Assembly: GCA_900551075.1 (NCBI GenBank)
Contig: URVB01000002.1
Location: forward strand, 124,001 to 188,000
DNA length: 64,000 nt
Source: an uncultured Blautia sp.
GTDB taxonomy: Bacteria; Bacillota; Clostridia; Lachnospirales; Lachnospiraceae
Direction of reading: 5' to 3'
The notes under the pieces were generated by a model. The model saw only the letters and a list, made by a program, of their open reading frames with translations, made no database searches and was not told the origin of the DNA. Positions 9,337-17,356 of this stretch are shown piece after piece. How positions within the stretch are numbered: position 1 is the stretch's first letter; each line of letters opens with the position of its first letter. The translations under genes and the position numbers were made by a program.

Positions 9337-10110
9337 CTATGGCTGTAACACAGGATACTTGCATGCAATCCCCAGATCCTCAAAATGATGAAGCCATTTA
9401 TCGGCAGGCTTATGATCCGTTACAACCACATCCACATCCCGCAGTTTTCCTGCTACGGAAAAAGCGGTTTGATCAAATTTTGTACTGTCAACAACCAGAA
9501 TTTTCTTTCGTCCGGAAGACATCATTGCCTTCTTGGTGGAGCCGAAAGGTTCCTGAGATTCCATAATTCCCCACTCATGATCCAGTGCCTTACAGGAAAA
9601 AATCACCTTATCCACATAATAAGAACGGATTGCCTCCTCTGTCTTGGAACCAAGGAATGCCAGATAGCCCTCCTTCACCACTCCTCCGGTAGAGATAATA
9701 TTCCATCCGGAGACATCAGACAACTCTATCAAAATTTCCATGGAATTGGTAATCACCGTCAATCGCTCTTTGTCTTTGAGTGCTTTGGCTACAAAAACAG
9801 CCGTTGTACTGGCATCCAGGAAGATGTGGTCGCCATCCTGAACCAAAGAAGCCGCTATTTCCGCCATCTTCTGCTTCCCGGCCACATTCTGGTTTTTACG
9901 GATATTAAAGGGCAAATCGATACTGACATCCTCATTGATCACCGCACCGCCGTAGCTCTTTGTTGCAAGGCCTTCCTTCTCAAGCTTATCCAAATCACGG
10001 CGTATCGTTTCTTCAGAAACATCATAAAGCTGGCTGAGTTCGCTGACCACTACCCGTTTTTCTATCTGGAGCTTTTCGAGAATCAGATTCCGTCTTTCCA
10101 ACGCTAGCAT
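9337..10110 (-). CDS. DeoR-family transcriptional regulator inside the microcompartment operon
   Basis: A 257-residue sugar-responsive repressor. The N-terminus is the DeoR winged helix, with the signature SELSQLYDVSEETIRRDLDKL, followed by a DeoRC effector domain containing the conserved FLDASTTAVFVA loop and the late VVDSTKFDQTAF segment. Family members usually sense a phosphorylated sugar. Its position between pduT and pduQ suggests that it controls this operon, possibly in response to fuculose- or rhamnulose-phosphate; that is inference. It replaces the AraC-type PocR of Salmonella. Confidence 0.9.
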   Translation of the reverse strand: MLALERRNLILEKLQIEKRVVVSELSQLYDVSEETIRRDLDKLEKEGLATKSYGGAVINEDVSIDLPFNIRKNQNVAGKQKMAEIAASLVQDGDHIFLDASTTAVFVAKALKDKERLTVITNSMEILIELSDVSGWNIISTGGVVKEGYLAFLGSKTEEAIRSYYVDKVIFSCKALDHEWGIMESQEPFGSTKKAMMSSGRKKILVVDSTKFDQTAFSVAGKLRDVDVVVTDHKPADKWLHHFEDLGIACKYPVLQP

Positions 10111-10139
10111 GTCCTTTGCCCCCTTTTCTGAGCATAATT

Positions 10140-10688
10140 TTATAAAATAGTATCAATCATACGCCTGTCCGGATGGGCAATAACGGAAGAATCCAGATAC
10201 ATACCCTTTTCTGCAACAAGCTCTTTTGCTCTCTGAATGGATGCTTCCACTGCGGAAACCTCGCCGGTAATCAGCATATAGGATTTGCCGCACATACCTT
10301 TTGCAATACGAAGCTCAATCAGCTCCACAATGGCAGTTTTGGCCGCCTGATCTGCCGCCTCAATAATAGAAGCCGCATCATAGGTTTCCAGAATTCCCAG
10401 GGCACTGATTTCTTCTACGGCTGTTGTTCCGTAAATTGCCGGGAAAATGGATTCATGAGGATTGCCCAGCACAAAGCTGTCGATGCACTTGTCCTCATAA
10501 GCCGTTACTGCCGCATCTACAGCCGCCTTTACCGCACTTAAATCACCGGTGATAATTGCAATATATTTGCCCGGACATACGGTCTGTGCCTCGACAATCT
10601 CCACTTCTGAGGTTTTTACCATGGCATCCGCTGCTGTGATGCCAGTGGCTGTCGTTTTAAATTCAATCATTCCGATTGCTCTACTCAT
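10140..10688 (-). CDS. pduT: PduT-like tandem-BMC shell protein (trimer) with probable Fe-S pore
   Basis: A shell protein with two consecutive BMC domains (about residues 4-85 and 95-180), expected to form pseudohexameric trimers. The first domain has AQTVCPGKYI, matching the Cys-Pro-Gly loop of PduT that binds a 4Fe-4S cluster at the trimer pore. It is encoded next to PduS, the proposed electron-transfer partner. The start at MSRAIG was chosen because it begins the conserved first strand and has AAAGGA upstream; the longer frame would overlap pduS. Confidence 0.9.
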   Translation of the reverse strand: MSRAIGMIEFKTTATGITAADAMVKTSEVEIVEAQTVCPGKYIAIITGDLSAVKAAVDAAVTAYEDKCIDSFVLGNPHESIFPAIYGTTAVEEISALGILETYDAASIIEAADQAAKTAIVELIELRIAKGMCGKSYMLITGEVSAVEASIQRAKELVAEKGMYLDSSVIAHPDRRMIDTIL

Positions 10689-10704
10689 GTTCTGCACGTC
10701 CTTT

Positions 10705-12033
10705 CTACTTACCTGCAATTACAATGTGGCGGTCTGTCACTTCGGTTACTTTGCCGCAGATGCTTGCATGAATGCCAACGCTCAGGCCTTGGGCCGGCGC
10801 TGCAATCATCTGTCCTCTTGTCACTTCATCGCCGACTTTTACAATTGCCTGTGCCGGTGCGCCGATGTGCTGGCCTAACAGGATTTTAACCTTTGGAACA
10901 GCCACAGGGGTTTCGTCCATCGGTGCATCCTTGTCATATTTCGTCAGTGCCAGACGAGCCATCAAACGCTCTTCCGGAACCTTGCGGAACTCTCTCCCTG
11001 AAGGTACAGGAGCTGCCTGTACATTCTGGGCAGGTTTCACCCCTGCTTTGCGAAGTCCGCCCTTCATATCAGCCAAAAGGCTTCTCGGGGCCAGACTCTG
11101 CGGACAGGAATACATCTCACAAACACCGCAGGAACTGCAGAAATTCGCATCCAGATATGGATTCAGATCCCTGAAATCCCGATTGGATGCTGCTCTCATA
11201 AAGAGGGCCGGGTTAATCGGATGTCCCAGGTTGTTTCTGGGGCAAAGGTCTGTACAGGTATTACACTGGCAGCAAATAGATGCTGCACGTTTTAAATCTA
11301 TAGAAGAAGTTCTCTGCTTCTTCATAACAATGACATGGTCCTTCGGAAGAACCAGAATTGCATTCGTTGTTTTTGTTACCGGCTCTGAGCCGCTGCCGAT
11401 ACGCCCCATCATCGGCCCGCCTACAAAGTAAACGGGATCTTTGACGGTCACATTACCTGCCTGTGCAACAACCTCATCCAGGGCACAGCCAAGAGGAACT
11501 CTCACAGTCACCGGAGCACTGACTTCCGCTACAACAGACACATATTTGTCTGTTACAGCCTTTTGTTTTTCAACAGCCCGGTAAATATTATAGATCGTCT
11601 CTACGTTAAATACAGCTACACCCTGCTCGATTGGAAGTCCGCCAGGTCTTACCACGCGTCCGGTTGCCTCATAAATCAGAACAACCTCATCACCCATGGG
11701 GTAAACTTCCTCTAAGAGATGAATTCTCATAGCAGGGAATTCCTCAATATGCTGCTGTAAAGCCTTCACAGTCTGTACATAAGATTTTTTGATTCCGATA
11801 ATAGCTTCAGAAGCACCAACGGTTTCCGCTACCATATGGAAAGTTTTCATAATCTCATATGCATGCTTTTCTAATAGCTGTCTATGTAATTTCAGTAAAG
11901 GTTCACACTCTGCACAGTTCATAAGAATCGTGTTTGCACGTTCATCAATTTTTACGTACGTTGGAAATCCGGCACCGCCGGCACCAACCACACCATTCTC
12001 CTGTATGATCTTCTGTAATTCTTTGATTTCCAT
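10705..12033 (-). CDS. pduS: PduS: RnfC-like flavo/iron-sulfur protein (cobalamin reductase)
   Basis: PduS reduces cobalamin for PduO and probably exchanges electrons across the shell through PduT. The N-terminal glycine-rich GVVGAGGAGFPTYVK and NCAECEP segments are the RnfC/NQO1 FMN-NADH binding region. Two 4Fe-4S motifs follow at about residues 255-315 (CCQCNTCTDLCP and CSSCGVCEMYSCP), and an SLBB/barrel-sandwich segment ends the protein. The start at MEIKEL, four bases after the pduN stop, has GGAG upstream; the longer frame is overlap only. Confidence 0.92.
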   Translation of the reverse strand: MEIKELQKIIQENGVVGAGGAGFPTYVKIDERANTILMNCAECEPLLKLHRQLLEKHAYEIMKTFHMVAETVGASEAIIGIKKSYVQTVKALQQHIEEFPAMRIHLLEEVYPMGDEVVLIYEATGRVVRPGGLPIEQGVAVFNVETIYNIYRAVEKQKAVTDKYVSVVAEVSAPVTVRVPLGCALDEVVAQAGNVTVKDPVYFVGGPMMGRIGSGSEPVTKTTNAILVLPKDHVIVMKKQRTSSIDLKRAASICCQCNTCTDLCPRNNLGHPINPALFMRAASNRDFRDLNPYLDANFCSSCGVCEMYSCPQSLAPRSLLADMKGGLRKAGVKPAQNVQAAPVPSGREFRKVPEERLMARLALTKYDKDAPMDETPVAVPKVKILLGQHIGAPAQAIVKVGDEVTRGQMIAAPAQGLSVGIHASICGKVTEVTDRHIVIAGK

Positions 12034-12037
12034 GGCG

Positions 12038-12304
12038 TTACTCCAATCCTGCGCCATCATCAATGATGCCGACAATCGCGGCATCAACAGGCGCTGTTTC
12101 TACGCCGCAGCCAATTCTTGCTGCGCTTCCCTGTGCCACCAATACATATTCCCCGATTCCTGCACCGATAATATCGATTGCAACAATCTGGCTGAGGTCA
12201 GCCTTCATATGATGCACTGGCTCCACAATCATAAATTTTTGTCCGATTAATTTTTCACTTTTCCGTGTGGAAACCACACTTCCAACCACTTTGCCTACGA
12301 TCAT
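12038..12304 (-). CDS. pduN: PduN/EutN/CcmL-family pentameric vertex shell protein
   Basis: An 88-residue BMC-P protein that caps the vertices of the polyhedral shell. The family pattern is clear: MIVGKVVGSVVST at the start, GQKFMIVEPV, the loop DIIGAGIGEYVLVAQGSAAR, and VDAAIVGIID at the end. It is the only BMC-P gene in the operon. GGAGGCCC precedes the ATG, and pduS follows after four bases. Confidence 0.95.
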   Translation of the reverse strand: MIVGKVVGSVVSTRKSEKLIGQKFMIVEPVHHMKADLSQIVAIDIIGAGIGEYVLVAQGSAARIGCGVETAPVDAAIVGIIDDGAGLE

Positions 12305-12382
12305 ATGGGCCTCCGCAATTTCTTTTAAATCCTCCCATGCCGGCGGCAGCTGTCACCGGCCTTCATCAGGAGAATTTTCCGT

Positions 12383-13027
12383 TTATTTAATAATCGTCAC
12401 TGTATTGCCTGTGGCAATCCGGGCTGCATTTGCTTCATCCGTATCAATATGCATTTCCAAAGTGAAGCTGTCATGTACACGAATCTTTACATGATTAAAA
12501 ATGGTTCCGCGCTCATTGTCTGCCTTTACAGAAACAATATCGCCATCCCTGACGCCGGCAGCCTGCGCGTCCTTCGGTGACATATGGATATGACGCATCG
12601 CTACGATACATCCTTCATTCAGATAAACAGCACCCTTCGGTCCCACAATGGCAATGGGCGCACTGCCTTTTACGTCACCGGACTCACGAACCGGAACCTT
12701 CATGCCAAGCTTGATCGCGTCTGTAGCAGAAACCTCAACCTGGGATGCTTTACGAACCGGTCCGAGAATTCGTACATTCTCAATCGCACGAAGCTTCAGC
12801 CCAACAATCGTAACTGTCTCATTTGAAGCAAACTGTCCGCCCATCAGCTCCTTTTTCATGGTGAGCTGATATCCCGGTCCAAACAATGCTTCTACATGCT
12901 CCTGTGTCAGGTGGATGTGTCTTGCGGAAACTCCAATCGGCACTACGAAGCCGTTGGTTTTGCTCTCGCTCCGGTTGATTGCATCAATCACCATTTTTGT
13001 AATCAATTCAATATTTTTCGTTTCCAA
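12383..13027 (-). CDS. pduL: PduL: phosphate propanoyltransferase
   Basis: PduL converts propionyl-CoA and phosphate to propionyl-phosphate and recycles CoA inside the shell. The two zinc-binding histidine motifs are seen as SARHIHLT (about residue 35) and MRHIHMSP (about residue 145), each in one PduL beta-barrel half. The first 20 residues (MxTKNIELITKMVIDAINRS) look like a targeting helix. The most upstream plausible start is TTG, with only a weak AGGTG ribosome site; it is kept because an internal start would delete the targeting tail. Confidence 0.93.
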   Translation of the reverse strand: METKNIELITKMVIDAINRSESKTNGFVVPIGVSARHIHLTQEHVEALFGPGYQLTMKKELMGGQFASNETVTIVGLKLRAIENVRILGPVRKASQVEVSATDAIKLGMKVPVRESGDVKGSAPIAIVGPKGAVYLNEGCIVAMRHIHMSPKDAQAAGVRDGDIVSVKADNERGTIFNHVKIRVHDSFTLEMHIDTDEANAARIATGNTVTIIK

Positions 13028-13053
13028 GAGTACACCTGCTCTCCCTTCTGTTT

Positions 13054-13089
13054 GTTACTATTCACAGTCTGGCGGCTGTGAATAGTAAC
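13054..13089. repeat. Perfect 14-bp inverted repeat upstream of pduL
   Basis: GTTACTATTCACAG (13054-13067) and its exact complement (13076-13089) flank an 8-base loop. No T tract follows on either strand, so it is not a normal terminator. In the transcript it would form a very stable hairpin between the shell genes and pduL. Confidence 0.85.
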
Positions 13090-13133
13090 CTGTTTTCATA
13101 TTCCGCAAAATCACTGTCGGAAATCCGCTCAGA

Positions 13134-13256
13134 TTCTGTCGGAAACAGATTGACCGAGTCAATCTGGGGCGAACTGCTTCGCCTTACGGCTCAGTTTCTG
13201 TCGGAAACAGATTGACTGAGTCAATCTGGGGCGAACTGCTTCGCCTTACGGCTCAG
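13134..13256. repeat. Two tandem copies of a 62-bp repeat
   Basis: Copies at 13134-13195 and 13196-13256 differ by one base (C or T in GATTGAC-C/T-GAGTCAATC) apart from the ends. Each contains a GATTGAC/GTCAATC palindrome and a CTGT/ACAG hairpin. It fills the gap between the tail-bearing shell gene and pduL and encodes no protein. Confidence 0.9.
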
Positions 13257-13262
13257 CAGTTC
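13233..13262 (-). other. Hairpin directly after the extended shell gene
   Basis: GAACTGCT (13233-13240) pairs with AGCAGTTC (13255-13262), with an inner GCC/GGC pair. It begins one base after the stop codon of the shell gene on the minus strand. There is no T run after it; mRNA 3'-end protection or differential expression of the operon halves is a possible role. Confidence 0.55.
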
Positions 13263-13263
13263 T

Positions 13264-13677
13264 TTATTTCAGAACCGGGAGAATTTTCTCTACGTCTGTG
13301 TGTGGTCTTGGAATTACGTGTGTAGCAACTAATTCACCAAGTCTGGATGCTGCTGCGCTTCCGCTCTCTACCGCGGATTTTACGGCACCTACATCGCCAC
13401 GGACCATAACGGTTACAAGACCGGAGCCGATCTTCTCTGTTCCTACTAACGCAACGTTTGCTGCTTTGCACATCTGGTCTGCTGCTTCAATAGCTGCTGT
13501 AAGTCCTCTGGTTTCTACCATTCCTAAAGCTTCCTGTGTCATTCTTTTTTCCTCCTTATAAATGATTTCCTTTTCTATTTCCGGTTTATTTACTTCTGTT
13601 TTTTTTGCGGCTCTTCTGGGAGCCGCTGCCTTTTTCGGGGCAGTGCTTTTTGCTGTTGTCTTTTTCTCTTCAGCCAT
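13264..13677 (-). CDS. BMC-H shell protein with Lys/Ala-rich N-terminal extension and two translation starts
   Basis: Residues 46-137 are a PduA/PduJ-type hexameric BMC domain almost identical to the neighbouring 91-residue shell protein (about nine differences). Residues 1-45 are an added basic tail rich in Lys, Ala, Arg and Pro (for example KKAAAPRRAAKK) that turns acidic near the core. The upstream ATG at 13677 has AGGGGG, and the internal ATG at 13542 has a perfect AAGGAGG eight bases away, so long and short products are both expected. This resembles PduB/PduB' of Salmonella in strategy, but in a single-BMC hexamer protein. Confidence 0.88.
   Translation of the reverse strand: MAEEKKTTAKSTAPKKAAAPRRAAKKTEVNKPEIEKEIIYKEEKRMTQEALGMVETRGLTAAIEAADQMCKAANVALVGTEKIGSGLVTVMVRGDVGAVKSAVESGSAAASRLGELVATHVIPRPHTDVEKILPVLK
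13551..13557 (-). promoter_or_regulatory. Internal Shine-Dalgarno sequence within the extended shell gene
   Basis: AAGGAGG on the minus strand, eight bases before the ATG at 13542, is written within codons for Tyr-Lys-Glu-Glu-Lys-Arg. It is stronger than the site of the upstream start. Confidence 0.8.
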
Positions 13678-13688
13678 GCTTCATCCCC

Positions 13689-13982
13689 CTATTTCTTGTT
13701 CTTCCAACGGCTTGCGCTCAATTCCACCAGTTTCACAATTTCTTCATGGGGACGGGCAATCACTGCATAACTCGCCGGTTTTTTGATTGCTTTGGCCGCC
13801 GCTGTTTCCACAGCCTCTGTAACAGCCGCCACATCACCCTCCACAATAATGGTCACCAGTCGTCCGCCCAGCTTACGTTCCCATGACGCCAGCTCAACGT
13901 CTGCAGTTTTGCACATGATATCCAGCGCGTCCATTGCCGCAACCACACCTGTGATTTCAATAAAACCATATGATTTACTCAT
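13689..13982 (-). CDS. BMC-H shell protein (divergent, 97 residues)
   Basis: A single BMC-domain protein with the usual first strand (YGFIEITGVVAAMDALDIMCKTA) and central strand VTIIVEGDVAAV. The pore loop region and the C-terminal strand (KPASYAVIARPHEEI) differ from those of the PduA/PduJ pair, so it probably makes hexamers with a different pore. It ends in a basic SRWKNKK tail. Ribosome site AGAGGAG. It lies between two near-identical PduA/J-like genes. Confidence 0.88.
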   Translation of the reverse strand: MSKSYGFIEITGVVAAMDALDIMCKTADVELASWERKLGGRLVTIIVEGDVAAVTEAVETAAAKAIKKPASYAVIARPHEEIVKLVELSASRWKNKK

Positions 13983-14009
13983 GAGCGAACTCCTCTAAAT
14001 CGATATGTG

Positions 14010-14285
14010 TCAGATAGAAGGCAGAATCTTTTCCACATCATTGTGTGGTCTCGGAATTACATGAGTTGCAACTAATTCGCCAAGTCTGGATGCTGCTGCG
14101 CTTCCGCTTTCTACTGCAGCTTTTACAGCGCCTACATCGCCGCGAACCATAACGGTTACAAGACCGGATCCGATTTTCTCTGTTCCTACTAAGCTGACCT
14201 CTGCTGCTTTTGTCATTGCATCTGCTGCCTCGATTGCAGCGGTAAGTCCTCTGGTTTCTACCATTCCTAAAGCTTCCTGAGCCAT
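14010..14285 (-). CDS. pduA: PduA/PduJ-type BMC-H shell protein
   Basis: A standard 91-residue hexameric facet protein. The signature EALGMVETRGLTAAIEAADAM, the pore region EKIGSGLVTVMVRGDVGAVK and the C-terminal VATHVIPRPHNDVEKILP are close to PduA, PduJ and EutM. It lacks any extension. AGGAGG precedes the ATG. The near-duplicate core 330 bp downstream shows a tandem duplication of this gene. Confidence 0.93.
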   Translation of the reverse strand: MAQEALGMVETRGLTAAIEAADAMTKAAEVSLVGTEKIGSGLVTVMVRGDVGAVKAAVESGSAAASRLGELVATHVIPRPHNDVEKILPSI

Positions 14286-14348
14286 GATTCATTCCTCCTG
14301 AATTTGCTTATTGTTGATTCTCTGTATCGATACCGTGGATTCAAAATT

Positions 14349-14663
14349 CTATTCTTTATCCAGGGCACTGATCTTCAGCATTTTCCGCGTGCCCTCCTCC
14401 GGGTTCGGAATTACATAGTGCTGTACCACACCAGTCATCTGATTTGCAACTTCTATTCCGGCTTCTACTGCTGCAGTTACATCTGCCACGCTTCCACGGA
14501 ATTTGATGCAGACCAGAAGCGGTACCGGCAGGCTGTCTGCGTTGGCCGGCTTATTCTTATCGAATACTTCCAGGCGGACATTGGCCGCCTTACAACCCGC
14601 ATCGCCTGCTACGAAAGCTGTGGTCAGCCCAAACACCTCTAAAATTCCTACAGCTTCTGCCAT
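14349..14663 (-). CDS. BMC-H shell protein with an inserted loop
   Basis: A 104-residue single BMC domain. It starts with AVGILEVFGLTTAFVAGDAGCKAANV and ends with VVQHYVIPNPEEGTRKML. Between the second and third strands it has an extra segment (DKNKPANADSLPVP), which lengthens a surface or pore-side loop compared with PduA. This sub-type is often found beside PduP and alcohol dehydrogenase genes in Firmicute microcompartment loci. GGAGAAG precedes the ATG. Confidence 0.88.
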   Translation of the reverse strand: MAEAVGILEVFGLTTAFVAGDAGCKAANVRLEVFDKNKPANADSLPVPLLVCIKFRGSVADVTAAVEAGIEVANQMTGVVQHYVIPNPEEGTRKMLKISALDKE

Positions 14664-14690
14664 CCTGCTTCTCCTTTATGGTCCAGGTAA

Positions 14691-15917
14691 TTATTTGTTG
14701 ATGATTGCAATCTTCAAACCTGTCATGGCAAGATTTGTCTGATGTGCCTCATTAATCTGCTCTAACGGGAATCTGTCTGTAATCAGATCAGACATCGGAA
14801 GGCCGATTGCCTTTGCTCTCTTAAGGAAGTCAAAGGTTGTTACGTAATCTCTTAAGGTATATACCCAAGAACCTACGGTTGTGATTTCTTTGGAGCAGAT
14901 ATCAAAATGCGGATTTATGGTGGCATCTCCGCCATTGATGAAGAAGCCCAGCTCGCAAAGTCCGCCGCCGTTGCGGATAAATTTGTAAATGTTTGCATGT
15001 GCAACAGGAGAGCCTGTACACTGGAATGCAAAATCGGCAAGATGTCCGCCAAATGCATCCTTCACTGCACCAGCAAGTGCTTCAATTCCCTTATGATCCT
15101 TGAAGTTAACCGCCATGTCTGCACCCATCCTCTTTGCGAAGTCAAGACGTTTCTGCTCTCCATCAACCGCACAGATATTCTCAATACCCATAGTACGGAG
15201 AATTGCGATGCAGATCAGACCGATCGGTCCGCATCCCTGTACAACAACCCTGCTGTTAAAGCGAAGGATGCCTGTTGTTTTTGCTCTTTCTACAGCGTGG
15301 ATCAAAACTGCGCACGGCTCGATCAGAATACGGGAATCCAGGTCCAGATCACTTACATTGAAGAATGTGGAACCAAACTCTCCTCCTCTGATAAAGATAT
15401 AATCGGAAAACCATCCGTTCAGATGTACGTCATCATCCGGAAGAAGTCCGTATACATCGGCACCGCCAACATTTTTCTTGTTTAAGTCAAACATGGTAAT
15501 TTCCGGATCGTCCTTAAAAATCATACATGTAACAACCTTATCACCCACCTTTACAGGCTTACCTGCTGTGTCGGCTTTTACGTTTTTACCCATAGCAACG
15601 ATCTCGCCGGTTCCTTCATGTCCCAGAGCTACCGGAATCAAGCCGAAGGGGTCTCTCTTGAATTCGTGAGCGTCCGTACCGCAAACGCCGCAGCCTTCTA
15701 CTTTTACAAGGATATCGTCATCGCCCAGAGGCGGAATCGGAAATTCCTTAATGTCGTAGTGTTCCAATGCTGTCAACATTGCTACTCTGGCGGTTTTCGG
15801 GATTGCGCCGCCTGCTGCCGGAGCCTGGGCTGCCGGTGCTGCTGCAGGTGCGTTACCTGTCATGCCGGAGAGAACCTGTTTCACGATTTCTTCAATATTA
15901 ATGTTATTCATATCCAT
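14691..15917 (-). CDS. Zinc-family (MDR) dehydrogenase with microcompartment targeting tail
   Basis: A medium-chain dehydrogenase of 408 residues, with an extra N-terminal part of about 40 residues. That part begins with an amphipathic helix (NINIEEIVKQVLSGMTG) and an Ala/Pro linker, the build of an encapsulation peptide. The catalytic zinc site is visible (GCGVCGTDAHEF, ALGHEGTGEI) and the NAD fold has VVVQGCGPIGL. The four-Cys structural zinc lobe is absent; CMIFKDDPEITMF replaces it. A role in reducing lactaldehyde or propionaldehyde is inferred. Start set by AGGAGGAG. Confidence 0.85.
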   Translation of the reverse strand: MDMNNINIEEIVKQVLSGMTGNAPAAAPAAQAPAAGGAIPKTARVAMLTALEHYDIKEFPIPPLGDDDILVKVEGCGVCGTDAHEFKRDPFGLIPVALGHEGTGEIVAMGKNVKADTAGKPVKVGDKVVTCMIFKDDPEITMFDLNKKNVGGADVYGLLPDDDVHLNGWFSDYIFIRGGEFGSTFFNVSDLDLDSRILIEPCAVLIHAVERAKTTGILRFNSRVVVQGCGPIGLICIAILRTMGIENICAVDGEQKRLDFAKRMGADMAVNFKDHKGIEALAGAVKDAFGGHLADFAFQCTGSPVAHANIYKFIRNGGGLCELGFFINGGDATINPHFDICSKEITTVGSWVYTLRDYVTTFDFLKRAKAIGLPMSDLITDRFPLEQINEAHQTNLAMTGLKIAIINK

Positions 15918-15934
15918 TGTTCTTCTCCTCCTGA

Positions 15935-17323
15935 TTAACGAATGCAAAGACTGTCCGACATTACGCAGCGTCTTCTCTTGGTGAAAGTGCTTGCACTGGT
16001 CAGGCCCTCACCTGTACGGCTTGCGATCGTAAATGTACAATAGCCTTCTCCACCGAATCCAAGGGCTGCATAAGATGGTGCATTCTTCACAAGGATAGCG
16101 GTATCGATTGCTTTTGCATATTTCGTGATATTGTCAACATTCTTGGAATGGATGTGTGCGGAATGACGGTTGCCGTGTTCCAGCCATACTGCCTGCTCTA
16201 CCGCATCATCAAAATCCCTCGCTCTTACAACACCTAAGATCGGCATCATAAGCTCTGTTGTAATTAACGGATGCTCCTTAGGTCCTTCAAATACAATGCA
16301 GCGGATATTTGCCGGTGCATTCACTCCGATCATGGAAAGAAGTGTTTTTGCATCACGTCCTACACATTTGCGGTTCAGTCTTCCGTTCTGCATAACAACG
16401 GCTGTTAATTTGTCCTGTTCCTCCCCGGAAGCCAGATAACAGTCATTTTCACTTACCATATAATGCATCAGCTCATCCACAACGGAAGAAACTGCCACGA
16501 TTTCTTTTTCTGCAATACATGGAAGGTTGTTGTCAAAGGTACATCCATTTACGATATCCTGCGCCGCCTTACGGATATCTGCGGTTTCATCCACCAGAGC
16601 CGGAGGGTTTCCTGCACCTGCACCGATGCCGCGCTTTCCTGAAGAAAGAACAGCAGTTACAACGCCAGGACCTCCTGTAGCAGCTATCAACGGGATATCT
16701 TTATGTTTCATCATAATTGCGCTTGTTTCTAATGTAGGTGCCTCTACTGATACTGCAATGTTATCCGGACCGCCTGATTCCAGAGAGGCTTCATTCAGCA
16801 GATTGATTGCAAAGAGAGAAGTTTTGATTGCTCCCGGATGCGGATTAAATACAACCGTATTCCCGCCTGCCAGCATACCAATGGTATTACAAAGAATCGT
16901 CTCGCTTGGATTTGTGGTCGGTGTAATTGCACCGATAACACCAAACGGTCCCATTTCAATCAAAGTCAGTCCTCTGTCCCCGGACCATGCAGTTGTGGTA
17001 ATATCTTCTGTTCCGGGGGTCTTATCTGCCACCAGATGATGCTTCAGAATCTTATCTCCCACATTTCCCATTCCGGTTTCATCAACACCCATACGGGCAA
17101 AAAGCTCTGCGTTTTCGTGTATTTTTTTACGAATACAGGTAATAATTTTTTCTCTCTGATCCATGGACATTTTACGGACAATTTTCTGTGACTGCTTTGC
17201 AGCCTCAATTGCATCGTTCATATCTTTAAAAATGCCATGTTTCCCGGCCGGAGCTTCTGCAATCTGCATTTTTGCCATAACTTCCCGTACAATTTCCTGT
17301 ACCATGTTCTCACTGATTGGCAT
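15935..17323 (-). CDS. pduP: PduP: CoA-acylating propionaldehyde dehydrogenase
   Basis: Oxidises propionaldehyde to propionyl-CoA with NAD inside the shell. The catalytic Cys lies in NGCTFDNNLPCIAEKE (about residue 270), and the cofactor loop and TPTTNPSETILCN match PduP/EutE. The first 18 residues (ISENMVQEIVREVMAKM) form the classical N-terminal targeting helix known from Salmonella PduP. Length 462 is normal. AGGAGG lies upstream, and it follows the aldolase by 33 bases. Confidence 0.95.
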   Translation of the reverse strand: MPISENMVQEIVREVMAKMQIAEAPAGKHGIFKDMNDAIEAAKQSQKIVRKMSMDQREKIITCIRKKIHENAELFARMGVDETGMGNVGDKILKHHLVADKTPGTEDITTTAWSGDRGLTLIEMGPFGVIGAITPTTNPSETILCNTIGMLAGGNTVVFNPHPGAIKTSLFAINLLNEASLESGGPDNIAVSVEAPTLETSAIMMKHKDIPLIAATGGPGVVTAVLSSGKRGIGAGAGNPPALVDETADIRKAAQDIVNGCTFDNNLPCIAEKEIVAVSSVVDELMHYMVSENDCYLASGEEQDKLTAVVMQNGRLNRKCVGRDAKTLLSMIGVNAPANIRCIVFEGPKEHPLITTELMMPILGVVRARDFDDAVEQAVWLEHGNRHSAHIHSKNVDNITKYAKAIDTAILVKNAPSYAALGFGGEGYCTFTIASRTGEGLTSASTFTKRRRCVMSDSLCIR

Positions 17324-17356
17324 GAGATTGTCCTCCTTTATTTTTCAGGTTGCAAT

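Noticed and set aside
13054..13262. CRISPR array
   Set aside because: Only two adjacent 62-bp copies without spacers, and no cas genes in the window.
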